This document shows, piece by piece, positions 16,036-25,209 of a stretch of DNA of 64,000 nucleotides. Position 1 is the stretch's first letter; the number at the start of each line of letters is the position of its first letter. The notes under the pieces are model-generated. The model was not told the origin of the DNA. It searched no databases and worked only from the letters and a program-made list of their open reading frames with translations. The position numbers and the translations under genes are program-made. Source of the DNA: Acidobacteriota bacterium (GTDB taxonomy: Bacteria > Acidobacteriota > Thermoanaerobaculia > Multivoradales > Multivoraceae); NCBI GenBank assembly GCA_029263415.1, contig JAJCXN010000009.1:273785-337784 (forward strand). Direction: 5' to 3'.

Positions 16036-18726
16036 TTGGATAGACGACGCAGCGGCACAGACCGCGAGCGGCGCACGGTGCCTTCGGACACCTTGCAGAA
16101 TCACCGGCTCAGACCGTGGGTCTCAAGCCGTCTTCGATCATTGATCGAGGCCACAGACCACGCGGGCAGCACCAGTGATGCTCTGCGCGACGTATTGATG
16201 GCCGAGGGAAAGGTCGCTGGGGAGTCGGGCGACGACCTTAAGTCTGTGAGCGCTCTCGTGCCGGCATCTCTGGAGGCTATGGAAGCTGGCGGGCACGCCG
16301 TGTTGCGCAACGGCCAGTGGCAGGCACCGAGCGCTCTCGGTTTGAGACGCGGACGAGTAGAAAGAACGGGGGCTCGGTTCTTTCGCATTCGAGATCTCAC
16401 CGCCGGGCCTGGCAGCTTCTACGACATCGATGCGCGACGGCTCGCGGGGGCGGGTCAGGGCGACGTCGTCCTATTCGCAGCACGCGACGCTCGCACGAGC
16501 GCGCGGTCGCGGCGCGATGACACAAGATCTCGGGACCGAGGGGCCTTGGGCACTGCCCGCGTGGATCGCGTTGTCGAGCAGCGTGGCAGCCGATGGGTTG
16601 GCTTGCTTCGCGACGGTGACTACGGCATCCAGTTCCAGCCCTTTGACCATCGCCTCCGCTTTGACGCCCGGGACCTCAACCTGCGCTCAGTCCTTAAGGA
16701 CAAAGCGATGCTTGGCGCAGACTACGGCGAGGGAATCTACGTTTCGCTCGAGGTGGAAGCAGGAGGGACTGAAGCGGGCGGGCGGTCTCAAGATCGTGGC
16801 TCGAAGAGGGGCCAGCGAGGCGGTCGCGAGCATCGTGGTCGCGGATCTCGCGAGCAGCAGCGCGGACGCGACGGTGGGGCCGGAGCCACCCGAGCCACCG
16901 GCGTTCGCATCATCGGATCGCCCTCCGAGCCAAATATTGAAACCGCAGTCGTGCTCGCTCATGCGGGCATTAGTGACCACTGGCCCGCGGCGGTCCGAGC
17001 GGAAGAGAAACAATGGGTCGATGCTGACAATGCTGAGCTAGCGAGCGGCACGAGCGCTGACGGCAAGGCGTCTAAGTCGGATCGTCGCGACCTGCGCGAC
17101 CTGGTGACCTTCACCATCGATGGCGCTACCGCACGCGACTTTGACGACGCACTCAGTATTGAGCCAGCGGAGAACGGTGTGCGCCTGTGGGTGCACATCG
17201 CCGACGTCTCCCACTACGTTCGCCCTGGCAGCGCTTTGGACGATGAAGCACGGGCGCGCGGCACCAGCGTGTACTTTGCCGACCGGGCCATTCATATGCT
17301 GCCGAAGGGGCTGAGTGAGAATCTCTGCTCCTTGAGGCCGGATGTCATTCGTCGAGCGATGACTGTCGAGATGGTGTTCGATCCAACAGGTGCGCGCAGC
17401 CAGACCCGGGCCTACCCAAGTCTCATTCGCAGTGACGCGCGCTTGACCTACAGGCAGGTGGAGGCCCATTTCGAGGGCGAACAACCGATCAAGACAAAGG
17501 GCGTTGCAAGTGCTCTCAGCAGAGCGCAAGCCCTGGCCCGAGACCTGCTCAAGCAGCGCAGCGAGCGCGGCGCGTTTGAGATCGAGCAAGACATCGGTGC
17601 GTTCACCATCGGCAAAGACGGCCAGCCCGAGTCGTACGACAGTACTCCGCGTTTGTTCGCGCATCGCTTGATCGAGGAGTTCATGATTCAAGCGAATGTC
17701 GCGGTCGCGGAACTCGCTGCTGAGCGGTTGGCCAAACGCTCGACCGGATCAGTGGACGCGACGGTGAAGGCGAAGTCACCAGGGAAAGGGAAGGCTAAAG
17801 GGAAGGCGAAAGTGACGCCGAACGCGAAAGAGACGCAGAAGGGTCTCGACCAGCCACCGACCTTCTTGTTTCGCCGGCACGATCCGCCGAAACCTCAGGC
17901 GATGGAAGAGTTGGTCGAACAGGTGGGAGCTCTTGGAGTCGCATTGCCGGTTGAGGAGATCGAAACGGTCGGAGATCTTGCAGCACTCCTCGAGTCGGTC
18001 AAGGACGGTCCAATCCGCAGCTTTGTTGAGGGCCTGCTTCTGCGGTCACTGAAACGCGCGTTCTACACCCCGTCGACCAGCGAGCACTTTGCCCTCGGGC
18101 TAGGGGCCTACTGTCACTTCACCTCCCCGATCCGACGCTACCCAGACCTCGTCAACCATCGCTTCTTGAAGGTCGTGCTGTTTGGCGATGAGGTCCATTC
18201 GCCAACCGGCGGCCATCACGTTGGAGAGGAAGAACTCGCGGAGGCAGTGAGCGATCTCGAACGGCGCGCCGAGCAAGCCGAGCGGGAACAGTTCCGCTGG
18301 CGCATGGTGCGTTGGCTCATGCACCGTGAGGGCGAAGCACTACCGGTGACGGTCAGCGCTGTGCAACCCTTCGGCATGTTCGTCATGCTGAGCGGTCTTG
18401 GGATCGACGGCCTGATCCCATTCGAGGACGTCCCTGGAGGCGAGATCGAGATCTTGACCGAGGGGGTCGAGGTTGTGGTGCACAACACAGGACAAAAGAG
18501 CCAGCGGTATCGGTTGGGTGACTCTTTGGATGCCGTGCTAGTCAAAGCGGACGATGACCGCCGTCAGTTGCTTCTCTCCCTCGATGCGCCGGTCCGCGCT
18601 CCAAAGAGACGGGCTGCTGACGGAGCCCGGGCTACCCCAGGCCGGGATGGCCAAGAGCAGGCTAGCCAAGAGCGGAAGAACCGAGGGCGTGCAAAGTCGT
18701 CACGGCGCCGCCGAACAGGTCGCTAG
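16036..18726 (+). CDS. rnr: Ribonuclease R (RNB-family exoribonuclease) with basic insertions
   Basis: A 3'-5' exoribonuclease of about 896 residues starting with TTG at 16036 after AGGAA. The RNB catalytic centre is intact (FTIDGATARDFDDALSIE, with the metal-binding aspartates) and the later HFTSPIRRYPDLVNHR block is typical. A C-terminal S1 domain (LPVTVSAVQPFGMFVML) and a basic tail follow. Two features are unusual: an Arg/Gly-rich linker near residues 245-290 between the cold-shock and RNB domains, and a Lys-rich insertion near 565-610 inside the RNB domain containing a 12-bp tandem duplication (17785-17808). Both should strengthen RNA contacts or act as flexible loops. VacB-like function in RNA turnover is expected. 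Confidence 0.93.
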   Translation: MDRRRSGTDRERRTVPSDTLQNHRLRPWVSSRLRSLIEATDHAGSTSDALRDVLMAEGKVAGESGDDLKSVSALVPASLEAMEAGGHAVLRNGQWQAPSALGLRRGRVERTGARFFRIRDLTAGPGSFYDIDARRLAGAGQGDVVLFAARDARTSARSRRDDTRSRDRGALGTARVDRVVEQRGSRWVGLLRDGDYGIQFQPFDHRLRFDARDLNLRSVLKDKAMLGADYGEGIYVSLEVEAGGTEAGGRSQDRGSKRGQRGGREHRGRGSREQQRGRDGGAGATRATGVRIIGSPSEPNIETAVVLAHAGISDHWPAAVRAEEKQWVDADNAELASGTSADGKASKSDRRDLRDLVTFTIDGATARDFDDALSIEPAENGVRLWVHIADVSHYVRPGSALDDEARARGTSVYFADRAIHMLPKGLSENLCSLRPDVIRRAMTVEMVFDPTGARSQTRAYPSLIRSDARLTYRQVEAHFEGEQPIKTKGVASALSRAQALARDLLKQRSERGAFEIEQDIGAFTIGKDGQPESYDSTPRLFAHRLIEEFMIQANVAVAELAAERLAKRSTGSVDATVKAKSPGKGKAKGKAKVTPNAKETQKGLDQPPTFLFRRHDPPKPQAMEELVEQVGALGVALPVEEIETVGDLAALLESVKDGPIRSFVEGLLLRSLKRAFYTPSTSEHFALGLGAYCHFTSPIRRYPDLVNHRFLKVVLFGDEVHSPTGGHHVGEEELAEAVSDLERRAEQAEREQFRWRMVRWLMHREGEALPVTVSAVQPFGMFVMLSGLGIDGLIPFEDVPGGEIEILTEGVEVVVHNTGQKSQRYRLGDSLDAVLVKADDDRRQLLLSLDAPVRAPKRRAADGARATPGRDGQEQASQERKNRGRAKSSRRRRTGR
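17785..17808. repeat. 12-bp tandem duplication in the RNase R insertion
   Basis: AAAGGGAAGGCT is followed by AAAGGGAAGGCG, adding a Lys-Gly-Lys-Ala unit in frame to the Lys-rich insertion. Confidence 0.85.
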
Positions 18727-18877
18727 CGCGATCTGGAGGCAGTCAGAGCGCGCTGGTTTGGGAACTGGACAGTGATTGAGGGAGTCCAATTCACTGAGCG
18801 GTCGGATAGGCTCCTAGCGGTCAAGGCCACCGTCTGCGATCTTCAACAACGGTGCAGTTAAGCCCACTCGGAACCCT

Positions 18878-19399
18878 ATGAATAGCTCATCTCGAACTCA
18901 GGTCCCCGCGGCTATCTCACGCGCAGTCTTGTTTCTCATGCTCGCCGCCCTGGTGTCCTTCCAGCTCGCTTGCAGCGCTTCCGACGCCGGGCCTAGCGAG
19001 AAAGACCAGCAGGCCATCAAAGAGCTCCTAGAGGGCTACCTGCCGAGCATGGCGGAGGCTTATCGTTCGGGCAACGTCGAAGTATTGCGAGACTATGCAG
19101 TTGAAAAGGAGCTGGCGACGCTCTACAAGCGCATCAGCGACTTTATGGAGCAAGAAAACCGAATCGTGTCGTCAGACCTCAAAGGCTTTGAGATCGACGA
19201 CATCAAGGTGTGGAGACACTCCAACGCGGTGGTGAACACGACCGAGATCTGGGACGTTCGAGTGCTAGCTAGCGGCTCAGAGACGGTGCTTTCAGAAGGC
19301 CTTGATCAGCGCGACCAAGTCCGGTATCAGCTCAAGCGAACCGACGAGGGCTGGCGCGTGATCTATCGCGAGCGCGTCCAGACCATTCCTCAGCAATAG
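18878..19399 (+). CDS. Lipoprotein with an NTF2/IMS-like domain
   Basis: A 173-residue lipoprotein: signal helix AVLFLMLAALVSF with lipobox FQLAC, then a polar linker. The mature domain (EGYLPSMAEAYRSGNVEVL to RVIYRER) has the layout of the cone-shaped NTF2-like superfamily, closest in my judgement to the IMS domain: an N-terminal helix, an ENRIVSSDLKGFEIDDI strand region and a final DEGWRVIYRE strand. The function is unknown. It sits alone between rnr and der, 24 bases before der, and may share its transcript. The domain assignment is by pattern only. Confidence 0.75.
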   Translation: MNSSSRTQVPAAISRAVLFLMLAALVSFQLACSASDAGPSEKDQQAIKELLEGYLPSMAEAYRSGNVEVLRDYAVEKELATLYKRISDFMEQENRIVSSDLKGFEIDDIKVWRHSNAVVNTTEIWDVRVLASGSETVLSEGLDQRDQVRYQLKRTDEGWRVIYRERVQTIPQQ

Positions 19400-19423
19400 C
19401 TGAGGCACTCGAGGAACTTACCC

Positions 19424-20923
19424 GTGTCAGAAGAATTCGAACCCGCAGTCGTCGGAGCTGGCGACCAAGCCAGTGCTGCCCTGATCGGATTGCCGGTGGT
19501 CGCGGTCGTTGGTCGACCCAACGTTGGCAAGTCGACCCTGTTCAACCGGCTAGTCGGTCATCGGCAAGCGATCGTCCACGATAAGCCAGGTGTCACGCGC
19601 GACCGGATCACAGGTACATTCGACCTCGGCGAAGGGCGCAACGCCGACATCATCGATACCGGGGGTTTGGTTCCGCAGGACGACCCTTTGGGACTGAACG
19701 ATCAAGTCAAGCTCGCGATCGAAGAGGCAGATGCACTCATCTTTGTGGTCGACGGCCGAGCGGGCCTGGTTCCTCCGGACCAAGAGGTCACAGAGCTTCT
19801 GTGGCGCTACGACGTGCCGGTAGTGGTTGCGGTCAACAAAGCCGACACCAACGCCGCCCAAGAGAGCTTTCACGAGTTCTACGAGTTGGGCTTCGAGCAC
19901 TGCGTGCTGCTCTCGGCGGAACACGGGACCGGAATCCCTGACTTGACCGAAACGCTGCGGCTGGTGTTGCCCGCCGTTGAAGGCGAGGGGCAACCAGTGC
20001 TCGGTGATCGTCTGGCAATCGTCGGTCGGCCCAACGTTGGTAAGTCGTCGCTCATCAACCAGCTTTCCCGCCAAGAAAGAGCATTGGTTTCGCCAATCGC
20101 GGGCACCACCCGCGATCCGATCGATACCAAGATCGAGTTCGAGGGCCGCCCCTATTGGCTGGTCGATACAGCGGGTATTAGACGGCGTAGTCAAGTCTCC
20201 GAACCGTCTGAGGAAGTCGCGGTCATGATGGCCAAACGTCAGATTGCAAAGGCTGACCTTGCCTTCTTGATCATCGATGCCTCGGCCGGTATCACCACCG
20301 GTGACCTAGCGATCGCGGATGCCATCTGGGACCAGGGCAAGCCGTGTGTGGTGCTGATCAACAAGTGGGATTTGCTCCAAGAAGCCGAGATGGATGAAGA
20401 TGACGAAACCCGGATGCGTGCTGAAGAAAGCTGGGAACGCCTAGATGAGATTCTCAGCAACCCTCCGCGAGTCAACATCTCTGCACTGACTGGGCGCCAT
20501 ATCGATCGCGTGCTCAAGCCCGTGCCAGCGGCACTGGAGCGTTGGCGCACAGAGATCAGCACCTCAGAGGCCAATCGCCTTTTTGAGCGTGCTTTGCAGC
20601 GTCATCAGCCGCCAGCCCACCGCGGACGCCCTTGGAACCTGCTGTATGCAACCCAAGTGACCACCGCGCCACCAACCTTCATGCTCTTTGCGAACCGCAC
20701 CATCAAGCGTCAAGACCCCTATCGTCGCTATCTCGAGAACAGCGCTCGACGCGAACTCGAACTGGACGGCATTCCCATCCGGCTGATCATCCGAGAGCGA
20801 TCGAAGAGAGCGCAAGAACGTGGACCCAGTGGTGCTGGAGCGTCGGGTGGGGCAGCACAATCGGGTCGGACGGCAAAGTCGAGCAGTTCGGATCCTTGGG
20901 GCCGAGGTTCAACGGAGCCTTAG
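19424..20923 (+). CDS. der: Ribosome-assembly GTPase Der (EngA)
   Basis: An essential GTPase acting in late assembly of the 50S subunit, recognised by two tandem G domains. The first has GRPNVGKSTLFNRLVGH, DTGG and NKAD; the second GRPNVGKSSLINQLSRQ, DTAG and NKWD. A KH-like C-terminal domain follows (LLYATQVTTAPPTFMLFANR). With 499 residues it is at the long end, because of a 17-residue N-terminal lead and a Gly/Ser-rich tail. The start is GTG at 19424. It follows the IMS-like lipoprotein and precedes a MerR-family gene. Confidence 0.97.
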   Translation: MSEEFEPAVVGAGDQASAALIGLPVVAVVGRPNVGKSTLFNRLVGHRQAIVHDKPGVTRDRITGTFDLGEGRNADIIDTGGLVPQDDPLGLNDQVKLAIEEADALIFVVDGRAGLVPPDQEVTELLWRYDVPVVVAVNKADTNAAQESFHEFYELGFEHCVLLSAEHGTGIPDLTETLRLVLPAVEGEGQPVLGDRLAIVGRPNVGKSSLINQLSRQERALVSPIAGTTRDPIDTKIEFEGRPYWLVDTAGIRRRSQVSEPSEEVAVMMAKRQIAKADLAFLIIDASAGITTGDLAIADAIWDQGKPCVVLINKWDLLQEAEMDEDDETRMRAEESWERLDEILSNPPRVNISALTGRHIDRVLKPVPAALERWRTEISTSEANRLFERALQRHQPPAHRGRPWNLLYATQVTTAPPTFMLFANRTIKRQDPYRRYLENSARRELELDGIPIRLIIRERSKRAQERGPSGAGASGGAAQSGRTAKSSSSDPWGRGSTEP

Positions 20924-21014
20924 CGGGTTAGGATTGGCCAGCAACGAAAGATGATCGTTAAGCCTGCGACCCGTGTGCAACCACCTGCGTGTCCGCCCAC
21001 TTGGGCCAAAATCG

Positions 21015-21533
21015 ATGAGCAAGACCTACAAGACCGCCGAAGCCTGCCGTGTGCTCGACGTGCAACCGTACGTGCTGCGCTACTGGGAAGCCGAGTTTGC
21101 CGCGTTAGGCGGGAAGAAATCGAGTCCCCAGCGCAGCTACACCGAAGATGAGCTCAACATCCTCAGGCGGATCAAGTTGTTACTGTACGACGAGGGCTAC
21201 ACCATGGGCGGGGCCAAGAAGAAGTTGGCCGCCGAAGTGGAGGAGGCAGCAGGCGAGGGATCCGCACCCAACGGTGTATCCACCGCGGACTCAAAAGGAA
21301 AGGCCGCTGCAGCAGCGCCGACCACAAAGTCTAAGAGCCAAAAGAAGCCCTCGCCTAACTCGGCAGCAAAGCGCGCTAAGCCCGCCACTTCAAAGTCCAA
21401 GACTTCCGCATCAGAGAAGAAAGAATCTCTTGACACAGGAGACCCGGTACGGATAGAAACCGTCCTGCTCGAGCTACGTAAGCTCCATGCTGAAGCGGAG
21501 CAAATCCTCTCGCTCGTGCGTGCCGCAAAATAG
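21015..21533 (+). CDS. MerR-family transcriptional regulator
   Basis: A 172-residue regulator. I choose the ATG at 21015, since the upstream part of the open frame is atypical. The N-terminal MerR helix-turn-helix is of the type that starts YKTAEACRVLDVQPYVLRYW and continues with RSYTEDELNILRRIKLLLYDEGYTM. A long Lys/Ala/Ser-rich, probably disordered linker then leads to a short C-terminal coiled coil (VLLELRKLHAEAEQILSLV) for dimerisation. There is no metal-binding cysteine pattern, so this is not a metal sensor of the MerR/CueR kind. Similar small MerR proteins often sit near ihfA/pheT in related genomes; here it lies between der and tRNA-Pro. Its targets are unknown. Confidence 0.85.
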   Translation: MSKTYKTAEACRVLDVQPYVLRYWEAEFAALGGKKSSPQRSYTEDELNILRRIKLLLYDEGYTMGGAKKKLAAEVEEAAGEGSAPNGVSTADSKGKAAAAAPTTKSKSQKKPSPNSAAKRAKPATSKSKTSASEKKESLDTGDPVRIETVLLELRKLHAEAEQILSLVRAAK

Positions 21534-21641
21534 GCACCCACCGACGACCAATCTCTCTGGCTAGGCGTCCAGTGAACGGGTCATTCGAAGACCGGCCCAC
21601 ACAGGAGAGATTGACAGCGAATCGAGCAACAATCGAAGGAA

Positions 21642-21718
21642 CGGGACGTGGCGCAGTCTGGTAGCGCACCTGAATGGGGTTCAGGGGGTCGGAGGTTCGA
21701 ATCCTCTCGTCCCGACCA
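21642..21718 (+). tRNA. tRNA-Pro(GGG)
   Basis: A 77-nt tRNA with encoded CCA. Acceptor arms CGGGAC and GTCCCG pair, the anticodon stem CCTGA/TCAGG encloses ATGGGGT (anticodon GGG), and the T-arm is GGTTCGAATCC. The bases after it up to 22014 hold a hairpin (GAGCGCG/CGCGCTC, 21947-21970) and no gene. Confidence 0.97.
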
Positions 21719-22014
21719 ACGATTGCCGGTGTCAACAGAGGTTCGCGGGCAGACATAGTATTGGCGATCTGGCCTGTCTCGCAGCTTGCCTGCGTGTTTG
21801 TGTAGGCATTTGGCGCGAGCTCCCGTCCGTTCGGGCCTTGCCCTAAGCCTCCACAAGCTCTACGCTCGACGAAACGGAGCTTTTCAACGTGCTAGGCGGT
21901 TCAGGTAGGTGGCCGGGCCGTCAGATTCCAGCGCCTGCAGCTCGAAGAGCGCGCATGGTGTGCCGCGCTCCGTGGTAGTTTGGGTTAACAAGAATCAGGG
22001 TAAGGACCTTTAGA

Positions 22015-22524
22015 TTGAGCGATTTAGATAAACATGCCGGAACGCCCAATGCGGCGTTGAGCAACGGCCAGGGATTGCGCTTTGGCATCGTGATGTCGCG
22101 CTACAACGAGGGCATTTCGCGCTGCTTGTTGGAGGGTGCCTCCGAGTGCTTGAAGCATCACGGCGTTGCTCCAGATGACATCAGCGTGATCGAAGTTCCT
22201 GGCGCCTGGGAGATCCCCATGGGGCTGACTTGGTTGAGCAAATCAAGCACTTTCGATGGGCTGCTGGTGGTTGGCGTGGTTATCCGCGGTGAGACGCCGC
22301 ACTTTGACTACGTTTGCCGCTCCTGCGCTGACGGCTGTGACCGGGTCGCGGCTCAGTCCAACTTGGTGGTGGGTTTTGGTTTACTGACCTGTGACACGGT
22401 CGAGCAGGCGAACGAACGCGCGGGCGGGGCAGTAGGAAACAAGGGTGTTGAAGCGGCGATGGCAGCGCTCGAGATGGCCAATCTCAAGCGCTCGTTGATC
22501 ACGCCGGTGATTGGGCATCTCTAA
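22015..22524 (+). CDS. ribH: 6,7-dimethyl-8-ribityllumazine synthase
   Basis: The penultimate enzyme of riboflavin synthesis, condensing the ribityl-pyrimidine with dihydroxybutanone phosphate; it assembles into icosahedral or decameric shells. The 169-residue sequence shows GIVMSRYNEGISRCLLEGA, PGAWEIPMG, the catalytic RGETPHFDYV and NKGVEAAMAALEM. The TTG start at 22015 has TAAGGA 9 bases before it. The other riboflavin genes are not in the window, and no FMN riboswitch is recognisable upstream. The stop codon overlaps the first base of nusB, the common ribH-nusB pairing. Confidence 0.96.
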   Translation: MSDLDKHAGTPNAALSNGQGLRFGIVMSRYNEGISRCLLEGASECLKHHGVAPDDISVIEVPGAWEIPMGLTWLSKSSTFDGLLVVGVVIRGETPHFDYVCRSCADGCDRVAAQSNLVVGFGLLTCDTVEQANERAGGAVGNKGVEAAMAALEMANLKRSLITPVIGHL

Positions 22525-23240
22525 TGATGAGTGAAGTCCAATCAACAGCCGAAGCGCTGGCAGGTGAGCGCAAACGCGGCGAACGCGGTAAGCGGCGGCA
22601 AGGTCGAGAGATGGCGCTGCAGATGCTCTTTCAGTGGGAAGCCAGCGGCCTACATCCTTCTGAAGTGTTGCGCTCGTTCGACATCTATCTCTATCAAGCA
22701 GAAACAGCGAAGGGCGCCAAGAGTTCTGGTGGGCTCGAGCCGACTGAACCGGGAGCAGACGGGCTCTTGCCAAGTAAGCTCGAAGCAGAAGACGACGATC
22801 CAATCGAGATGGACTCGATCGATCAACGCCGCGAAGCGGCTAAGCAAGAGAACATTGATCGGCAGGTCAGTATTGACATAGGGGCAAAAGGCCAATCGAA
22901 GCCGTATCAGTTCGCCCGTTCGCTGGTGCTGGGTGTGGTCGAGCACCAGGAGACGATCGATCAGACCATTTCAGCGGGCGCAGACAACTGGCGCATCGAG
23001 CGCATGCCTCAAGTTGATCGAAACATCCTGAGGCTAGCGCTGTTTGAGGCTCAGCATCTCGGTGAGTTGCCGAAGGCGGTGATCATTGATGAGGGCATCG
23101 AGTTAGCCAAGAAGTTTGGTGGCGAGAACTCTGGTGCGTTTGTGAACGGCCTACTTGACGGTTTGCTCGCCGGCATTGGCACTGGTGGCAGCACGGATAC
23201 GGTTGCGAGCGGGGCGTCAATGGCGGGTGCGAAAGAGTAG
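22524..23240 (+). CDS. nusB: Transcription antitermination factor NusB with a large acidic insertion
   Basis: NusB binds boxA RNA with S10 and supports antitermination in rRNA operons. The N-terminal helix (GREMALQMLFQWEASG) and the C-terminal half (RMPQVDRNILRLALFE, AVIIDEGIELAKKFG, FVNGLLDGLL) are typical. At 238 residues it is much longer than the usual 130-160: a polar, acidic insertion of about 65 residues (roughly 58-122, including EAEDDDPIEMDSIDQRRE) lies between helices that are normally joined by a short loop, and there is a Gly/Ser-rich C-terminal tail. The start overlaps the ribH stop. Core function is likely retained. Confidence 0.93.
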   Translation: MMSEVQSTAEALAGERKRGERGKRRQGREMALQMLFQWEASGLHPSEVLRSFDIYLYQAETAKGAKSSGGLEPTEPGADGLLPSKLEAEDDDPIEMDSIDQRREAAKQENIDRQVSIDIGAKGQSKPYQFARSLVLGVVEHQETIDQTISAGADNWRIERMPQVDRNILRLALFEAQHLGELPKAVIIDEGIELAKKFGGENSGAFVNGLLDGLLAGIGTGGSTDTVASGASMAGAKE

Positions 23241-23247
23241 GCGGCGG

Positions 23248-24435
23248 ATGTTGCGGCTCGAGCATCGTCAAATGCGCCGAGTGCGCCGGTGGTTGTTCGG
23301 TGTTGTCCTCCTTGTCTCTGGCGGCACCGGAAGCGTGCTGGTTGCGATGCCTGGAGCCGAATCGGTGGAGCCAGACCGCAGCGGCCTGCTGGTGTCCGGC
23401 ACGCAGCGGGTCCGCGCCCAGGTGCCACGCTCCGCACCGATCACCGCGTTCAGTAACCAAGGATACTCCTTAAGTCTTGTTGAGCCGGAATCGCAGGCGA
23501 AGGGGGGCAAGGATGGGTTCGCCGAGATTGAGGTGAGTGTGACGCTTGATCCCGTGATCGAAAAGACGCGGTTCCAGATCAACTCCTTAGCGAGCGGTCA
23601 GATCAGCGAACTGGCGCAACGCCTGGCTCGCCGAGCGCGGTACCAAGAAGACGCGGTGGCTCTGATCCTGGGATGGCAGGCACGGAACATTGAGTATCGT
23701 CTCGATCGTTCCCTCGATCAGGGCGCTGTTGCCGTGTTCGCTCGCAGAACCGCATACTGCACAGGCATGGCTCGGCTGGCGGTAGCACTCTTAGGTGCCG
23801 TCGGCATCGAGTCGCGCGAAGTGGTTGGCTACGCACTCGACGGTCAACGGGGCCCAGATGGCTATCACCGTTGGATTGAAGTGTTCTACCCGGGCCAAGG
23901 TTGGCGCTTTGCCGATCCGCAGGCAACGGTGGATTTTGTACCCGCGACCTACATCCGCCTCGCTAGTGAGTCGGTGCCAATCAGCCCTCAGACAGCATCT
24001 ACTTGGGCGATTCTAGAACAGGGCGATAACCATCTTCCGATCACCAGCGATCCGCAGTTACCCGTTGGGCTAGAACGGCGGTATGCAGGGGAGCCGGTGA
24101 AGGGCGCACGCCTCCGAGTGCTTCTCGGCCTCACACACATCTCCTCGAGCCACGAGGTCCCGATGCTGTTGGGGCCAGAGCAGACAACACAGCGGACAAC
24201 AGCGCAGATGCCGGGGCAGGACCAGGCGGCACAAGCAAAGACCAAGCCGATCAGCACCGCGGTCGCGGTGCTCACTGGAACGAGTTGGGTACAGAGTCGA
24301 ACGATAGATCGGCCGATCGTCGATTTTGTGGACCTAGCTCCAGGCCGCTACACCCTGAGTATTGGCGAGCACCGAGAGCAGATCACGCTCGATGAGCGAG
24401 ATCAGGTCACCATCGATCTGCGCTCGGACAAGTAA
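23248..24435 (+). CDS. Transglutaminase-fold protein, probably exported
   Basis: A 395-residue protein. I take the ATG at 23248, 8 bases after the nusB stop; the signal anchor is RRWLFGVVLLVSGGTGSVLVA. The transglutaminase/peptidase core spans about residues 140-240 with a complete catalytic triad: Cys in ARRTAYCTGMARLAVALLG, His in GYHRWIEVFYPG and Asp in RFADPQ. Bacterial proteins of this type act as periplasmic cysteine peptidases or crosslinking enzymes. The C-terminal 100 residues form a beta-rich module ending in LAPGRYTLSIGEHREQ, like a carboxypeptidase-regulatory domain. The substrate is unknown. lptE follows after a repeat-bearing spacer. Confidence 0.8.
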   Translation: MLRLEHRQMRRVRRWLFGVVLLVSGGTGSVLVAMPGAESVEPDRSGLLVSGTQRVRAQVPRSAPITAFSNQGYSLSLVEPESQAKGGKDGFAEIEVSVTLDPVIEKTRFQINSLASGQISELAQRLARRARYQEDAVALILGWQARNIEYRLDRSLDQGAVAVFARRTAYCTGMARLAVALLGAVGIESREVVGYALDGQRGPDGYHRWIEVFYPGQGWRFADPQATVDFVPATYIRLASESVPISPQTASTWAILEQGDNHLPITSDPQLPVGLERRYAGEPVKGARLRVLLGLTHISSSHEVPMLLGPEQTTQRTTAQMPGQDQAAQAKTKPISTAVAVLTGTSWVQSRTIDRPIVDFVDLAPGRYTLSIGEHREQITLDERDQVTIDLRSDK

Positions 24436-24484
24436 TCGATCCGCTTGCGCGGTCTAAGCCTTGGTAGTCTCGCCGCACACCACC

Positions 24485-24535
24485 GGCACTGTCGTTCGAG
24501 CGGCACTGTTCTTCGAGCGGCACTGTTCTTCGAGC
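24485..24535. repeat. Three tandem copies of a 17-bp unit upstream of lptE
   Basis: The unit GGCACTGTTCTTCGAGC occurs twice exactly and once with a single change (24485-24501). A looser repeat of GATTCACA-like units follows at about 24556-24592. The array lies in the 180-base spacer before lptE. Confidence 0.9.
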
Positions 24536-24618
24536 ACCCGATGCCGGGCCCCAATAGATTCACACGGTAGATTCACAGAGTAGGTTCACAGCCGCACGCG
24601 CGCTAAGAGGATTGAGTG

Positions 24619-25209
24619 ATGCATTCAGGCCGAGAGAAATTTGGAACTAGTACGGCACGAGGCACCGCCATCAACCCGTTGCGAGGCTTGGCGCTCCTTA
24701 CCCTAGTGTCTATCCTGGCGACAGCGGTTGGCTGCGGATACGCCCTGGTCGGCCGCGGCACAAACATCCCAGAGGACATCGCCCGCGTCTACGTTGCCCC
24801 GTTCATCAACCAAACGTCGCGCGGCGAGATCGAACAGTTCATCACTGCTGCTGTGAGCAGTGAATTGGTCACCCGCCAACGATTTACGGTGGTCAACTCC
24901 GAGGCCGACAGCGATGCAAGCATTGCTGGCGAGATCACCGACTTTCGAGTGACCCCAATCACCTTCGACGCCGACGGGCGAGCGACAGAGTACGAGACCA
25001 CCATCATCGCGAAGGTCGCCTTCACTCGGCGACCGATTGCGCCTGGCGAAGAAGGCGAAACGATTTGGTCCAACTCGAGGTACCTCTTCAAAGAGACGTA
25101 CGAGTTAGACGCGTCCGAAGAGTTCTTTGACCAAGAGAACATTGCGCTGGATGACACCGCAGAGCTGTTCGCCAAAACCATGATCAGCGACCTTCTTGAA
25201 GGCTTCTAG
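24619..25209 (+). CDS. lptE: LPS-assembly lipoprotein LptE
   Basis: The outer-membrane lipoprotein that plugs the LptD barrel and helps insert LPS. The ATG at 24619 follows AAGAGG. It has a signal peptide with lipobox AVGC, immediately followed by GYALVGRGTNIPEDIARVYV, which is the hallmark N-terminus of LptE/RlpB proteins. The mature domain is mixed alpha/beta, and the 196-residue length is normal. LptD is not in the window; other Lpt genes lie at 34, 45 and 46-48 kb. A different small lipoprotein of the DUF400 class is essentially the same family. Confidence 0.88.
   Translation: MHSGREKFGTSTARGTAINPLRGLALLTLVSILATAVGCGYALVGRGTNIPEDIARVYVAPFINQTSRGEIEQFITAAVSSELVTRQRFTVVNSEADSDASIAGEITDFRVTPITFDADGRATEYETTIIAKVAFTRRPIAPGEEGETIWSNSRYLFKETYELDASEEFFDQENIALDDTAELFAKTMISDLLEGF

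Noticed and set aside
21581..21856. Minus-strand frame containing [15 protein letters not shown]
   Set aside because: It is the reverse-strand translation of tRNA-Pro, a common artefact in protein databases.
21719..22014. FMN riboswitch before ribH
   Set aside because: The conserved AGGGGC and CCGACGG-type core segments are missing.
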